Source of the DNA: Bacteroidota bacterium
GTDB lineage: Bacteria; Bacteroidota; Bacteroidia; Chitinophagales; Chitinophagaceae
DNA length: 33,038 bases
Assembly (NCBI GenBank): GCA_005884665.1
Contig: VBAT01000061.1
Location: forward strand, 37,440-70,477
Direction of reading: 5' to 3'
The notes under the pieces are model-generated. The model saw nothing but the letters and a program-made list of their open reading frames with translations, ran no database searches and was not told where the DNA came from. Positions within the stretch are counted from its first letter, which is position 1. Each line of letters begins with the position of its first letter. The translations under genes were made by a program, and so were the position numbers. Positions 1 to 8,204 of this stretch are shown piece by piece.

Positions 1-49
1 TTTTACGTTTTTGAGGTCGTCAACCCAACCCTATTAAACGCACTATTAT

Positions 50-1129
50 ATGAATCACACTATGTCCCAGCCGTCATCGGGCAACAAGTCCTATGTACTT
101 GTTTTACGCCTGAGTTTAATTCTCATCCTGTTTTCTGCTATCGCGTTTGGAGGATATAAAGTTGTATTGTATTCGAAAGCTTCTGCACAGGGCCCCAGTT
201 CCACCAGTCAGGGCGGGCCGGCGCTGGAAGAGAGGAAGATTGCTCCTGTCATTTCCGACAGCGTCGAGTATGAAAATAAAATAGCACATATTACCAATGG
301 CGATACAACGGGCAAATGGCCTGTTAAGGCAGACTATCCTTTGGATGGAGCTCTCCTCCCTTTTAAAAGGATCGTTTCTTTTTATGGCAATTTGTATTCA
401 AAGCAAATGGGGATACTGGGTGAACTCCCACCTTCCCAGATGCTGGCGAAATTGCAGCAGGAAGTTGCAGCATGGCAAAAAGCAGATTCGGCCATCGAAG
501 TAGTACCCGCTCTTCATTACATAGCAGTAACTGCGCAGGGTTATTCTGGTAAAGATGGGAAATACCGACTGAGAATGCCTTTCCACCAGATCGATTCGAT
601 TTTAAATATGGCAAAAAGGATCAATGCGATAGTATTTCTCGATATACAGGTTGGATTGAGCACTTTGCAGGACGAGATTCCCAAACTGGAACCTTATTTG
701 AAAATGCCGAATGTGCACCTGGGAATCGACCCGGAATTTTCTATGAAGGGAGGACAGGCGCCTGGAAAAGTAATAGGTACTTTTGATGCGGCTGACATCA
801 ACTACGCTTCCGAATATCTTACAAAGCTGGTTAAAGAAAACAAGCTTACTCCCAAGGTCCTGATCGTGCACCGGTTTACAAGAGGTATGGTCACTAATTA
901 TAAACAAATAAAAACAAGACCGGAAGTGCAGGTCGTAATGGACATGGATGGTTGGGGACATCCTGACCTGAAATACAGCTCCTATCAATTATATATACAT
1001 AAAGAACCGGTGCAGTTTACCGGGTTTAAATTGTTTTATAAAAACGATCTTAGGAATAATGGCCGGCTAATGACACCCAGGGAATTGCTGGCTTTAAAAC
1101 CTCAACCTGTTTACATCCAATACCAGTGA
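50..1129 (+). CDS. Membrane-anchored hypothetical protein, possibly TIM-barrel-like
   Basis: I cannot assign a function. The protein (359 aa; a second ATG lies four codons in) has one hydrophobic segment at about residues 18-38 and then a Ser/Gly/Pro-rich linker. This suggests an N-terminal anchor with a periplasmic domain. The rest alternates short hydrophobic strands with helices (VVPALHYIAV, AIVFLDIQVG, VHLGIDPEFSM, KVLIVHRFT, VQVVMDMDGWG). That pattern, with acidic residues at strand ends (D in LDIQ, DPE, DMDG), resembles a TIM barrel of the glycoside-hydrolase kind, but this is inference. No partner gene is adjacent on the same strand. A strong hairpin terminator follows the stop codon. 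Confidence 0.75.
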   Translation: MNHTMSQPSSGNKSYVLVLRLSLILILFSAIAFGGYKVVLYSKASAQGPSSTSQGGPALEERKIAPVISDSVEYENKIAHITNGDTTGKWPVKADYPLDGALLPFKRIVSFYGNLYSKQMGILGELPPSQMLAKLQQEVAAWQKADSAIEVVPALHYIAVTAQGYSGKDGKYRLRMPFHQIDSILNMAKRINAIVFLDIQVGLSTLQDEIPKLEPYLKMPNVHLGIDPEFSMKGGQAPGKVIGTFDAADINYASEYLTKLVKENKLTPKVLIVHRFTRGMVTNYKQIKTRPEVQVVMDMDGWGHPDLKYSSYQLYIHKEPVQFTGFKLFYKNDLRNNGRLMTPRELLALKPQPVYIQYQ

Positions 1130-1150
1130 TTGTCATCATTAATGAATAAG

Positions 1151-1179
1151 AAAAGGCGAACTTAGACTCGCCTTTTTTT
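1151..1179 (+). terminator. Rho-independent terminator
   Basis: The arms AAAAGGCGA and TCGCCTTTT form a nine-pair stem around an eight-base loop and run into a T tract. It lies 22 bases after the stop of the upstream plus-strand gene. Confidence 0.8.
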
Positions 1180-1252
1180 ATTGTAGTTACCTTGCCGAAC
1201 CTTCAGGAACTGCGTTATAGTCAATTGCACGGACCAGGCCCGCTTTGAAAAT

Positions 1253-1279
1253 AAAAAAGCACAGCGAGGCTGTGCTTTT
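1253..1279 (-). terminator. Rho-independent terminator of the small secreted protein gene
   Basis: The arms AAAAGCACAG and CTGTGCTTTT enclose a five-base loop. Read on the minus strand the stem ends in a run of T, about 20 bases after the stop codon of the minus-strand gene at 1300-1707. Confidence 0.75.
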
Positions 1280-1299
1280 CCTTACAAGAACTGTGATTT

Positions 1300-1707
1300 T
1301 TATTTGATCTTATTGATTACCACATCTTCAACTGTGCGGGTGTGGTTATTTATTTCGAAAACCACAGGTTTATCATAATCCTTGCCCGTGATTTCAAATT
1401 TCAGATCCGAATCTCCCAGTTCTTCTCTGTTTATCACGAATTTTTTGGTAAAGCTGGAACCTTTTACTTTGTCTTTGTACAAAATATTGCCGTATTCGTC
1501 GCGGATAGTGACGATAAACTCCCTTTCTTCGGCCGAGTTAAACACCAGGTGAAAAACAGGTTGATTGTTTTTGGCAGTTCCAATAAACTTCAATTCAACA
1601 GGAATGACATTCTTTTCATCATTGGCTGATGCCGGGGAAATAAATGCTGTCATAAATAGCGCAACGAATGCGATGGCTACGAGGCGGACATTGATGTTTG
1701 TTTTCAT
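1300..1707 (-). CDS. Small secreted hypothetical protein
   Basis: This is a 135-residue protein with a clear signal peptide (two basic flanking residues, a hydrophobic core to about residue 25, cleavage likely after SPASA). The mature part, about 105 residues, is rich in beta-strand-like alternation and charged residues, and it contains the segment FIVTIRDEYGNILY. It resembles the small exported beta-sandwich proteins common in this group, but no family function is known to me. It has its own terminator and a long gene-free region upstream, so it is probably monocistronic. Confidence 0.8.
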   Translation of the reverse strand: MKTNINVRLVAIAFVALFMTAFISPASANDEKNVIPVELKFIGTAKNNQPVFHLVFNSAEEREFIVTIRDEYGNILYKDKVKGSSFTKKFVINREELGDSDLKFEITGKDYDKPVVFEINNHTRTVEDVVINKIK

Positions 1708-2374
1708 AAATCTAAAATTTAAGGTTAATAATCTGTTTTAAATAGATTATGGGGCAATCGCTGCAATCTGGTAAAACTTATGGAGCAACCGGGCAAACAA
1801 TGTGGAGCTTTAGATCCGATCGTTATCGGAGGCCCGTTAAATCCGGGTTGGTAGAACCGGAATAATTATTTGATGACGTAAAACTAGTCAGCGAAGAGTT
1901 GTTATACAAACCAAATTACTCGTGTTTTGCGTACGCTTAAAGTCCAAAAGAAAACATAAAGCCCTTGCCAGTAATGAGTTTAAGGAAGGGCGGCGCCCTA
2001 TCGCCAACGCTTTTTCGGCTTCCAAAAAGGCCTGATTTTCGGCCAGATGAAGGCGGTTTTAGCGGTAGAAGAAATAAATCTTACACTACTATCCAGGGGA
2101 ATGGCTTGCGGTATGAATTTTGAGTAATTTCTTGCCCGTTTTTTTAATAATGGGCAACGATTTTTGGTATATCTAACTGATTTTCAGAATGGGGATATAC
2201 CGTTTATAAATTTAATTTTTTAATTAGAACCGGCATATCAAAAATATATTACCTTCAGCCGCCTTCGAAACCTATTTAAAGGGGGAGGCTCAACTAAATA
2301 ACCAGAAGGTTGTTATATAGAGGAATAAGCCAAAGCCATTAGAAATAAGGCACATATAAAAGGAGATAAAAACA
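1708..2374. other. 667-bp gene-free region with clustered hairpins
   Basis: No convincing ORF or tRNA is visible on either strand. Several perfect or near-perfect stem-loops cluster here: TCCGAT/ATCGGA at 1814-1829, TCCGG/CCGGA at 1842-1861, GCCCTT/AAGGGC at 1961-1991, GGCG/CGCC at 1992-2005 and GGCC/GGCC near 2029-2044. The last 200 bases are AT-rich and lead to the ribosome-binding site of the DsbA-like gene. It could hold a small structured RNA or long 5' leaders. I do not recognise RNase P, tmRNA, SRP or 6S signatures. Confidence 0.4.
2361..2365 (+). promoter_or_regulatory. Strong Shine-Dalgarno for the DsbA-like gene
   Basis: AGGAG lies nine bases before the ATG at 2375. Purine-rich ribosome-binding sites this clear are uncommon in this phylum, and it fixes the start. 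Confidence 0.6.
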
Positions 2375-2944
2375 ATGGCATTTAAAAAAGAGATCGTAGA
2401 GATCATTGAACCAAAAGACGTTTTCGTGGGTAAAAATGACGCCCCGATAACGCTGATGCAATTTGGCGAATATGAAAATGAAGATTGCGCCAAAGCAAAC
2501 GAGATTGTAAAGCAGCTGCTGGAAGAATATGAAGGGAAGGTCCGGTTCAATTTCCGGCATTTTCCATTGACCAGGATTCACCAGCGCAGCATGAAGGCCA
2601 GCGAAGCAGCAGTAGCGGCTGCCCAGGAAGGCAAATTCTGGGAAATGCACAATGTATTATTTAGCAATCGTCGTAACCTGGGAACAACCAGCCTGAAATT
2701 ACATTCCAGGGAAGCCGGGATCAGCAATAAGAAATTCCTGGATGACCTCGTAAACGGGGTATATGGATGGCAGGTGCAGGATGACCTGAAGGAAGGAATT
2801 GACCGGGGTGTAAAGGAATTACCCGCATTCTTTATCAACAACGAAGCATTTACCGGCAAGCCGACATTTGCGAATCTCAGCAGTGCGATCGATTCGGCTT
2901 TAAAGAAAAGCAAAAAGAAATCTACAGCCAAACAAAGAGCATAA
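2375..2944 (+). CDS. DsbA-family thioredoxin-fold protein lacking the first active-site Cys
   Basis: The 189-residue protein follows the cytoplasmic DsbA-like plan: a GxxDAPITLMQFGEY strand, an active-site helix, an inserted helical domain (about 65-140) with KFWEMHNVLF, and a C-terminal KELPAFFINNEAFTG segment carrying the cis-proline (P150). In family members the helix begins CPxC after the YGDF/FSDF strand. Here the matching residues are N35-E36-D37-C38, so only the second cysteine remains, and it is the only cysteine in the protein. No signal peptide is present, and the C-terminus is lysine-rich. It probably cannot act as a dithiol oxidase; a monothiol, binding or chaperone-like role is possible. 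A bidirectional terminator follows. Confidence 0.85.
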   Translation: MAFKKEIVEIIEPKDVFVGKNDAPITLMQFGEYENEDCAKANEIVKQLLEEYEGKVRFNFRHFPLTRIHQRSMKASEAAVAAAQEGKFWEMHNVLFSNRRNLGTTSLKLHSREAGISNKKFLDDLVNGVYGWQVQDDLKEGIDRGVKELPAFFINNEAFTGKPTFANLSSAIDSALKKSKKKSTAKQRA

Positions 2945-2985
2945 ATCCGCGCCCGCTTTGAACGGCGGGATCGGTTCAAAAAATT

Positions 2986-3014
2986 AAAACCTCCGGAAAT
3001 CCGGAGGTTTTTTT
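2986..3014. terminator. Bidirectional terminator between convergent genes
   Basis: AACCTCCGG and CCGGAGGTT form a nine-pair stem with a four-base loop. There are A residues on the left and T residues on the right, so it can serve both the DsbA-like gene (plus) and the RRM gene (minus). Confidence 0.8.
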
Positions 3015-3041
3015 ATCAGTATCGGTTATAATCGATAATGA

Positions 3042-3335
3042 TTACCAACGATTGTTGGAGTTAGAATAAGAAGGCTTATTGCTGCTTCTTTCTTCTTTTG
3101 GTTTTGCTACCATCACTTTAATGGCGCGACCTTCAACCATACCACCGTCCAGTTCGGCAATTGCCTTCTGGGCTGCGGCGTCATCCGGCATTTCCACGAA
3201 ACCGAAACCCTTGCTACGGTTTGTGTATTTGTCCATAATCACTTTGGCAGAAGAAACTTCGCCATACTCCTGAAAAAAACCTCTTAAGTCATCATCCTGA
3301 ACGGCGTAACTTAAGTTTGAAACATAAATGTTCAT
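3042..3335 (-). CDS. RRM-domain RNA-binding protein
   Basis: This 97-residue protein is one RNA-recognition motif plus a short Ser/Asn-rich tail. RNP2 is IYVSNL (residues 3-8) and RNP1 is KGFGFVEM (42-49), both with the aromatic residues that stack on RNA bases. Single-RRM proteins of this size are widespread in Bacteroidota, which generally lack Hfq, and are thought to act as post-transcriptional regulators in the cytoplasm. The gene has an AT-rich leader of roughly 120 bases after a candidate promoter, which leaves room for autoregulation or cold-responsive control. It shares a terminator with the convergent DsbA-like gene. Confidence 0.93.
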   Translation of the reverse strand: MNIYVSNLSYAVQDDDLRGFFQEYGEVSSAKVIMDKYTNRSKGFGFVEMPDDAAAQKAIAELDGGMVEGRAIKVMVAKPKEERSSNKPSYSNSNNRW

Positions 3336-3462
3336 TTGAAAAATTAATTAATTAAGAAATACTTGAGAAAAAGCACGGTAAAGAAGACTAACTATTAGCA
3401 CAAATGGGCGTAGCAGAAAAGTTCATTCAGTTACGAAATGCGAAGAACTCAAATTGACAATG

Positions 3463-3492
3463 CAAAGATAAGGTTTAAATGCCAGAATAAAA
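3463..3492 (-). promoter_or_regulatory. Candidate Bacteroidota-type promoter for the RRM gene
   Basis: On the minus strand TATCTTTG (3463-3470) matches the -7 consensus TAnnTTTG. The -33 element is only weakly matched by a T-rich stretch (CTTTTAT) near 3487-3492. Transcription would begin around 3456 and give a leader of about 120 bases. Confidence 0.4.
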
Positions 3493-3520
3493 GTTTCATT
3501 TGTTATTATAAGAATAAAAT

Positions 3521-3550
3521 GGCGGCAGCCTTTTAACTAAGTCTGCCGCC
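3521..3550 (-). terminator. Hairpin terminator after the T9SS cargo gene
   Basis: GGCGGCAG (3521-3528) and CTGCCGCC (3543-3550) form an eight-pair GC stem. On the minus strand it is followed by ATTTTATT. It lies 25 bases after the stop codon of the gene at 3575-5080. Confidence 0.6.
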
Positions 3551-3574
3551 GAACTAGGACATATATAATGGTTG

Positions 3575-5080
3575 TTACTCGCCTTTTACAAGTTTTCCAA
3601 ATGCTATGGATTGACCTTTTTCACCTGTAACCCGGTAGGTGTAAATACCTGCCGCAAGCTGTCCGAGGTAGACCCGGGTGTTTGTGTTATCCAGTTTTTG
3701 CTGCCTGACGCTTTTGCCTGAAAGATCAAAAAGAGTAAACATTGCCCCGTTGGAGGGCATTTGCTTTATTTGAATATTGACAAAGCTTTTAAAGGGATTG
3801 GGATAAACGAACGAGCTATTCACTTTTTCTTCTACATTGTACGCAGCTTTTTTCAATGAAGCTTCTCTGCTTTTATCAGGCGCTACCGCATCAGGTGCTG
3901 TTTCTTTTTTGGTTTTCTTGACTAATCTACCGGCACAATAACTAGCGTCAGGAAAAATAACATCATGTTCCGTGATCCTCAAAGAAAGCAGAGGTAATTC
4001 TACTCTTTGAAGCGGCTTAACAGAGTTGCCGGCAATCGTCTTTATATCCGGTATTTTGGGCAGTTCAATTTGTTTTTTCGGACTACCAATCAGCAGGATA
4101 TCGTCATATTCCCAAAGATCTTTTGCTGCCGTCACGAAAACCATTATTGATCCGTCTGCATTAAAGCTCGGCTGAATCATGTTCCTCAATCCCTTCCTTG
4201 GATCTGGTATTTCTGTAAGGTTTCCAAAATCTTCCGTGATTGATTTTCGCGTATAGCGCCAGAGATGTTCTGATTTTTTTGTGGCGATACTGAAATAATA
4301 GGAAAGGCCATCTTTACTCAACTGACCAGGTCCGGACTCCTGTGCTGAAGGTAAAAGAAGGTCTTTCACCTTTTCTACCTGGTAGGTACCGGTCCTTTTA
4401 TAGATCCGGATCCTGTCTTTACCATTTACTTCAATATTTGATATGATCTCCTTTCCGTCGAAAGAGATCGAAGGACCATAGTGACTATTTCCATCAATGC
4501 CGCTAAGTTTTACAGGCTGCGGAAATTCCTGGTTACGATTTGATCTCACGGAAATATATAAATCCCCGGACTCCACCATACAGATGGTCAATTCATCATT
4601 GGTAAGACTGGCGGCAAAGTACCCTGCAGTAATATTGCGGCTTAACGGTTCAGGTTTACTAAAAGCGTCGTCCGTGCTTTTTCTAGTGCTAAGAAAGATC
4701 CTTCCAAATCCGCCATCACGGGAAGAAGTAAAGTACAGGCGAAGACCATCAGGCGAAAGAAAAGGATAAGCATCGGCAATGCCAGGCCGGTTAATGCTGT
4801 TGGTTTCCCGGCAATCGGGAACGGCCAATTCCTTATCTGATTTTTTCAACTGAATGTCATTGTCCAACGGATCGATTGACGATACACGTGCCTCGCTCAC
4901 TTTCCTGACAGGTAGGCTTACAAATGAAATTTCAGGTTTGACGGAGTCTATCGTTATGGGCTCCCTTCTTCGAGCGATGCGTTGAGCGTTTGAATCGGCT
5001 ATTATGATTAAAACAAAAAAAGCGCTGCACAGGCAGACGCGGAGAAAGCGAGGTCTAGGCATAATGGTTGGTTTTAGCAT
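3575..5080 (-). CDS. Secreted PD40 beta-propeller protein with T9SS type A sorting domain
   Basis: This 501-residue protein has a signal peptide (hydrophobic core near residues 14-30, cleavage near SNAQ). PD40/WD40-like blades follow from about 100 to 330, seen as repeated YPFLSPDGLRLYFTSSRDGG-type motifs. A spacer comes next, then a C-terminal sorting domain of about 80 residues (VYPNPFKSFVNIQ, LFDLSGKSV, LAAGIYTYRV). In this phylum that domain directs proteins through the type IX secretion system to the cell surface or medium. The propeller suggests binding or scaffolding; no enzyme motif is seen. A second ATG at 5062 is a possible start. It is monocistronic with its own hairpin terminator. 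Confidence 0.88.
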   Translation of the reverse strand: MLKPTIMPRPRFLRVCLCSAFFVLIIIADSNAQRIARRREPITIDSVKPEISFVSLPVRKVSEARVSSIDPLDNDIQLKKSDKELAVPDCRETNSINRPGIADAYPFLSPDGLRLYFTSSRDGGFGRIFLSTRKSTDDAFSKPEPLSRNITAGYFAASLTNDELTICMVESGDLYISVRSNRNQEFPQPVKLSGIDGNSHYGPSISFDGKEIISNIEVNGKDRIRIYKRTGTYQVEKVKDLLLPSAQESGPGQLSKDGLSYYFSIATKKSEHLWRYTRKSITEDFGNLTEIPDPRKGLRNMIQPSFNADGSIMVFVTAAKDLWEYDDILLIGSPKKQIELPKIPDIKTIAGNSVKPLQRVELPLLSLRITEHDVIFPDASYCAGRLVKKTKKETAPDAVAPDKSREASLKKAAYNVEEKVNSSFVYPNPFKSFVNIQIKQMPSNGAMFTLFDLSGKSVRQQKLDNTNTRVYLGQLAAGIYTYRVTGEKGQSIAFGKLVKGE

Positions 5081-5128
5081 CCTGAATTTACACTTTCAAC
5101 AATCGTACAATATCTAAGATGCTGTTAA

Positions 5129-5148
5129 AAGTGTTTTTCATAACACTT
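5129..5148 (-). terminator. Possible terminator of the receptor gene
   Basis: AAGTGTT (5129-5135) and AACACTT (5142-5148) pair over a six-base loop. Read on the minus strand, a short TTTT follows. The T tract is weak, but it lies 13 bases past the receptor stop codon. Confidence 0.4.
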
Positions 5149-5161
5149 CCACCAAAATTTA

Positions 5162-7172
5162 TTAGTTCGATTTTTCGGGCGATTCAACATTGAACATGTT
5201 GGTGCCTTCTTCTCTTTTGCGGATGCCAAAATTGTAGCGGATGTTTATTCCAAAACGGCGGGTGTCTGCTTCCCGGTAGCCGCTTGCATCAACTGAACCC
5301 TGCTTGATAGTGAAGCTGTTTTTATTGGTAAAGAACATGTCATTCACGCTAAGCGTGACGATCATTTTTTCTTTGAGAAACTTGCGATTGATGCTGCTGT
5401 TGAGTGCTCCAAAAGATCCGAGCTCATAAAATTGTTGCTGTCCTTTCAACCGCATAAACCCGTTTAACGTAATCACCGAACGTTTGTCGATCTTGAAAGT
5501 GTGGTATGTAAAAAATGTCCAGGTGCCTTTTTTGAAGGTCAGCGGTTTGCTTTCATATAATCCGTCATACGCATTATGATTGTACTGTGCTCCAACCACA
5601 AAGAAATAACGATGTCCCGGAGGTATGGCGCCCAATCCACGGAGATACCATTCCTTGTTCTTGCCGAGATTGTCATAGGTCCTGTATGCCTGGCTTTGAC
5701 TACTGTCTGCCTGGTAAATGACACTGGTGAAAATATCCTTTGTGTCGTTTACTCCAATAGCCAGGAGGGGTCGTTCGTCAACGCTGATATTGGCTTCATA
5801 GTTTTGGGTGAATTGGGGTCGCAATGAGGGATTGCCCGTTTCCGAAAGGTATTGGTCTACATACCGTGGGAACGGGTTAAGCTGATCATATACGGGCCGG
5901 GTAATCGTGCGGCGATAAACCAGGTAGGCCCTGAGGTCGAAGCCGGCAATCCGCATGATTTTTTTGCTGAGATAAACGTAAGGAAACAGGTCCGTCCTGT
6001 GAATCTTAAAAGTCGTATCTGCCGGGATGATCTGCAGGCCGTCCATATTGGTGTTCTCTAAACGAGCACCCGCCTTGAGGATCACATCCTTTCCGAAAGT
6101 CTGCGAACCCTGCGCATACAAAGAGTTGATGTTTTCATCATAATGAAACGTACTGGTCCGGCTCGGGTCGCTGATATGATTGCCTCCTGACTGTTTAAAG
6201 TAATTAGCCACACTTCTAAAAAATAGCAGTGAGGATTTTACCCCGGTTTCCAGTGTAAATTTCTTTGCCAGTTTTAATTTCAGGTCTGATTGCGCATTGT
6301 AGTACTGGCGTTTGTTGTCATTGACACCATCACCGCCGACAGTAGCGAATAATGGAGTATAAAATAAAGTGCTGAAGACCTGTTCCGCTTTATTACCCGT
6401 GTAGTTGTAAAAAATATCATTGGACCATTCGGAACCCAGCGAATCTATCTTCAATTTGCCATTGATCCCGATCCTGAAATTAGTAGTGGTTCCGTCGTTC
6501 GTTACTTTGTTCAGGTTGTCGGTAAATATTTCAGAGGTGCTGATCTTTTTAATAATGCTGCGGTTATCAGTCTTATTATCATAATCGTTGTAGCTGATAC
6601 TTGTCCCGAAATCGATATCCCATTTTTTGCTAACAGGAAAGACCAGACCATAACTGCCAAACCAGGTATTGGCCGGATAGCGGGTAAACGCATTTTGACT
6701 CAGCATAGTGTCGGAAGCGTAAATGCGATCGGTTACGAGCTTTTCATAGGAGTCGCGATGGCTGTAATTGAAATTGATGAAAGAACTTTGTTTACCGTTG
6801 TTATTATTAAAATTAAAACCGAGAAACTGGTTGCCGTATTTACCTTGCTGTAAACCTCCATTAATACTTCCAGTCATCCCGAGCTTTACTCCCTTTTTCA
6901 ATACAACATTGACAATACCACCCGTAGTTGCCGCCTCATATTTTGCTGAAGGCGTTCTCACGACCTCAATTCTCAGGATAGCGTTTGGTGGAAGGCTTTT
7001 TAATAACGTGGCCACATCGGCGGCGCTCATTTTCATATCCCGGCCATTGATTTGAACGACTGCCGGTGTAAGGCTGCTGATATAAATATTGCCATCCTGG
7101 TCCACAAACAACCCAGGCGTTTTTTCTATGACCTCGTATACATTGGTGGAAGCAGCCGCCAGGTTCTCCGGG
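5162..7172 (-). CDS. Outer-membrane TonB-type receptor, plug and barrel part (out of frame with its N-terminus)
   Basis: This frame carries the plug and beta-barrel of an outer-membrane receptor of the OMP beta-barrel family. The plug shows GLFVDQDGNIYI, VVQINGRDMKM, ILRIEVVRTPSAKYEA and GGIVNVVLKKG. The barrel strands run to the C-terminus (FGINIRYNFG). The first possible initiation codon is a TTG at 7111, with no ATG before the plug. Codons upstream of that TTG still read sensibly (DPENLAAASTNVYEVIEKTP) and join the N-terminal ORF if one base is removed in the AAA run at 7175-7177. The intact protein would be 808 residues, normal for the family. No substrate is predicted; no SusD-like partner is adjacent. 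Confidence 0.85.
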
Positions 7173-7589
7173 TCAAATAATAGTTACATCATCTTCCTGT
7201 CTCATCAACGGCTTTGATGAGGTGACGACAACACCCGACAAGGTTTTAGGCAACGCTTCCAGGGACAAGGTAAAAGACAACTGTTTATCGGTAACAATGA
7301 TTCCCTTTTCGAGTGGCTGGTAGTTAACGGAACTAACTGTAACGATGTATTGATTTCCTTTGAGGAGCCCGAATGTGATCAGGCCCGTACTATCAGTTAC
7401 TTTTTGATCTTTTTTTGTCGAATCAGTCCGGTTAACTACGATAAGGGTGGCAAAAGCAACGGGTTCGCGCTTCTGGTTGATTATTTTGAAGGACACAGGT
7501 GATTCCTGGGCCCGGCTATTGTTGAGGAACAAAAAGAATGAAAGAATAAAGGCTGTCCTGTCAAGTCGAAGCGTAATTTTTTTTTTCAT
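7173..7589 (-). CDS. TonB-type receptor, N-terminal part (signal peptide and regulatory-like domain)
   Basis: The 138-residue ORF starts with a signal peptide (MKKKITLRLDR then a hydrophobic core, cleavage near SRAQ). A carboxypeptidase-regulatory-like beta-sandwich follows, with PVAFATLIVVNRTDSTKK, DSTGLITFGLLKGNQYIVTVSS and YQPLEKGIIV. The start of the plug linker comes next (LSGVVVTSSKPLMRQEDDVTII). It ends at a TGA that exists only because of one extra base; the barrel frame continues directly. Taken alone it would be a small exported domain without a barrel. It is either a genuine loss of function or a sequencing error in a short homopolymer. Confidence 0.82.
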   Translation of the reverse strand: MKKKITLRLDRTAFILSFFLFLNNSRAQESPVSFKIINQKREPVAFATLIVVNRTDSTKKDQKVTDSTGLITFGLLKGNQYIVTVSSVNYQPLEKGIIVTDKQLSFTLSLEALPKTLSGVVVTSSKPLMRQEDDVTII

Positions 7590-7615
7590 GTACCGGTTGC
7601 CTTTGTAATGATTTT

Positions 7616-7644
7616 CAAAGATAATTTAATTGGTGGCTGGCAAT
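7616..7644 (-). promoter_or_regulatory. Candidate promoter for the frameshifted receptor gene
   Basis: On the minus strand TATCTTTG (7616-7623) fits TAnnTTTG, and ATTG (7641-7644) sits at roughly the -33 position. The start codon is 27 bases downstream of the -7 box. Confidence 0.4.
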
Positions 7645-7681
7645 CGGTTTAGTAGGGCACAAAGTTACAGTTTATAATCTT

Positions 7682-8137
7682 TTAACCTTTCTTTTTCCGC
7701 AATTTTGCTTTCAGTTCATGGAGCTCCTCGGCTTCATCTATCGAATGGGTAAGATGGATATCAGCCTCTTTTTTGGCCAGGGCTGATAGCCTGACGTAGA
7801 ATTTTTTCAACGTTTCCAGTTCTTCTTCCGTAATATCTTCTACATTGATAAGTCGATTGCTTGCCCCGCTGGCTGCAATCAGTTCGTTCAATTTGATCTG
7901 TAATGCCATCGTGTCCTTGTTTTGCGACTGCTGGATAACAAATACCATTAAAAAGGTGATGATCGTGGTTCCTGTGTTGATCACCAACTGCCAGGTATCC
8001 GAAAAATGGAAGACAGGTCCCGTTACTGCCCAGGCAATGATCACCACTACCGCTAAGATAAATGCTAAGGGTTTGCCGGTAGCCTTTGTCACCCTGGCAG
8101 AAAATATTTCAAAGAAATGCTTGATTTTTCTCGTCAT
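7682..8137 (-). CDS. Low-affinity iron permease family protein
   Basis: This 151-residue membrane protein matches the low-affinity iron permease family (PF04120). It has an N-terminal FSARVTKATGKPLAFILAVV helix, the signature WAVTGPVFHFSDTWQLVINT, a second helix TTIITFLMVFVIQQSQNKDT, and a charged cytoplasmic tail with LKLNELI. The family is named after yeast Fet4, but bacterial members are short, with two or three membrane helices, and iron transport by them is not proven. It is encoded just upstream of the broken receptor on the same strand, with about 92 bases between them. The DUF1905 gene is divergent. Confidence 0.88.
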   Translation of the reverse strand: MTRKIKHFFEIFSARVTKATGKPLAFILAVVVIIAWAVTGPVFHFSDTWQLVINTGTTIITFLMVFVIQQSQNKDTMALQIKLNELIAASGASNRLINVEDITEEELETLKKFYVRLSALAKKEADIHLTHSIDEAEELHELKAKLRKKKG

Positions 8138-8204
8138 ACAAGGTGTTTTATGCGTTTGTTGATTTCAATATCAATGCCGAAATTTAGCAATAAGATTTCA
8201 CACG

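Noticed and set aside
602..988. 128-codon minus-strand frame inside the first gene
   Set aside because: It is a shadow of the plus-strand gene, with no coding signals of its own.
1708..2374. RNase P RNA, tmRNA, SRP RNA or 6S RNA in the hairpin-rich gap
   Set aside because: None of the conserved cores that I know for these RNAs is present on either strand.
5162..8137. Iron-uptake operon (receptor plus iron permease)
   Set aside because: The permease family's iron role in bacteria is unproven, the receptor has its own candidate promoter, and no siderophore gene is linked.
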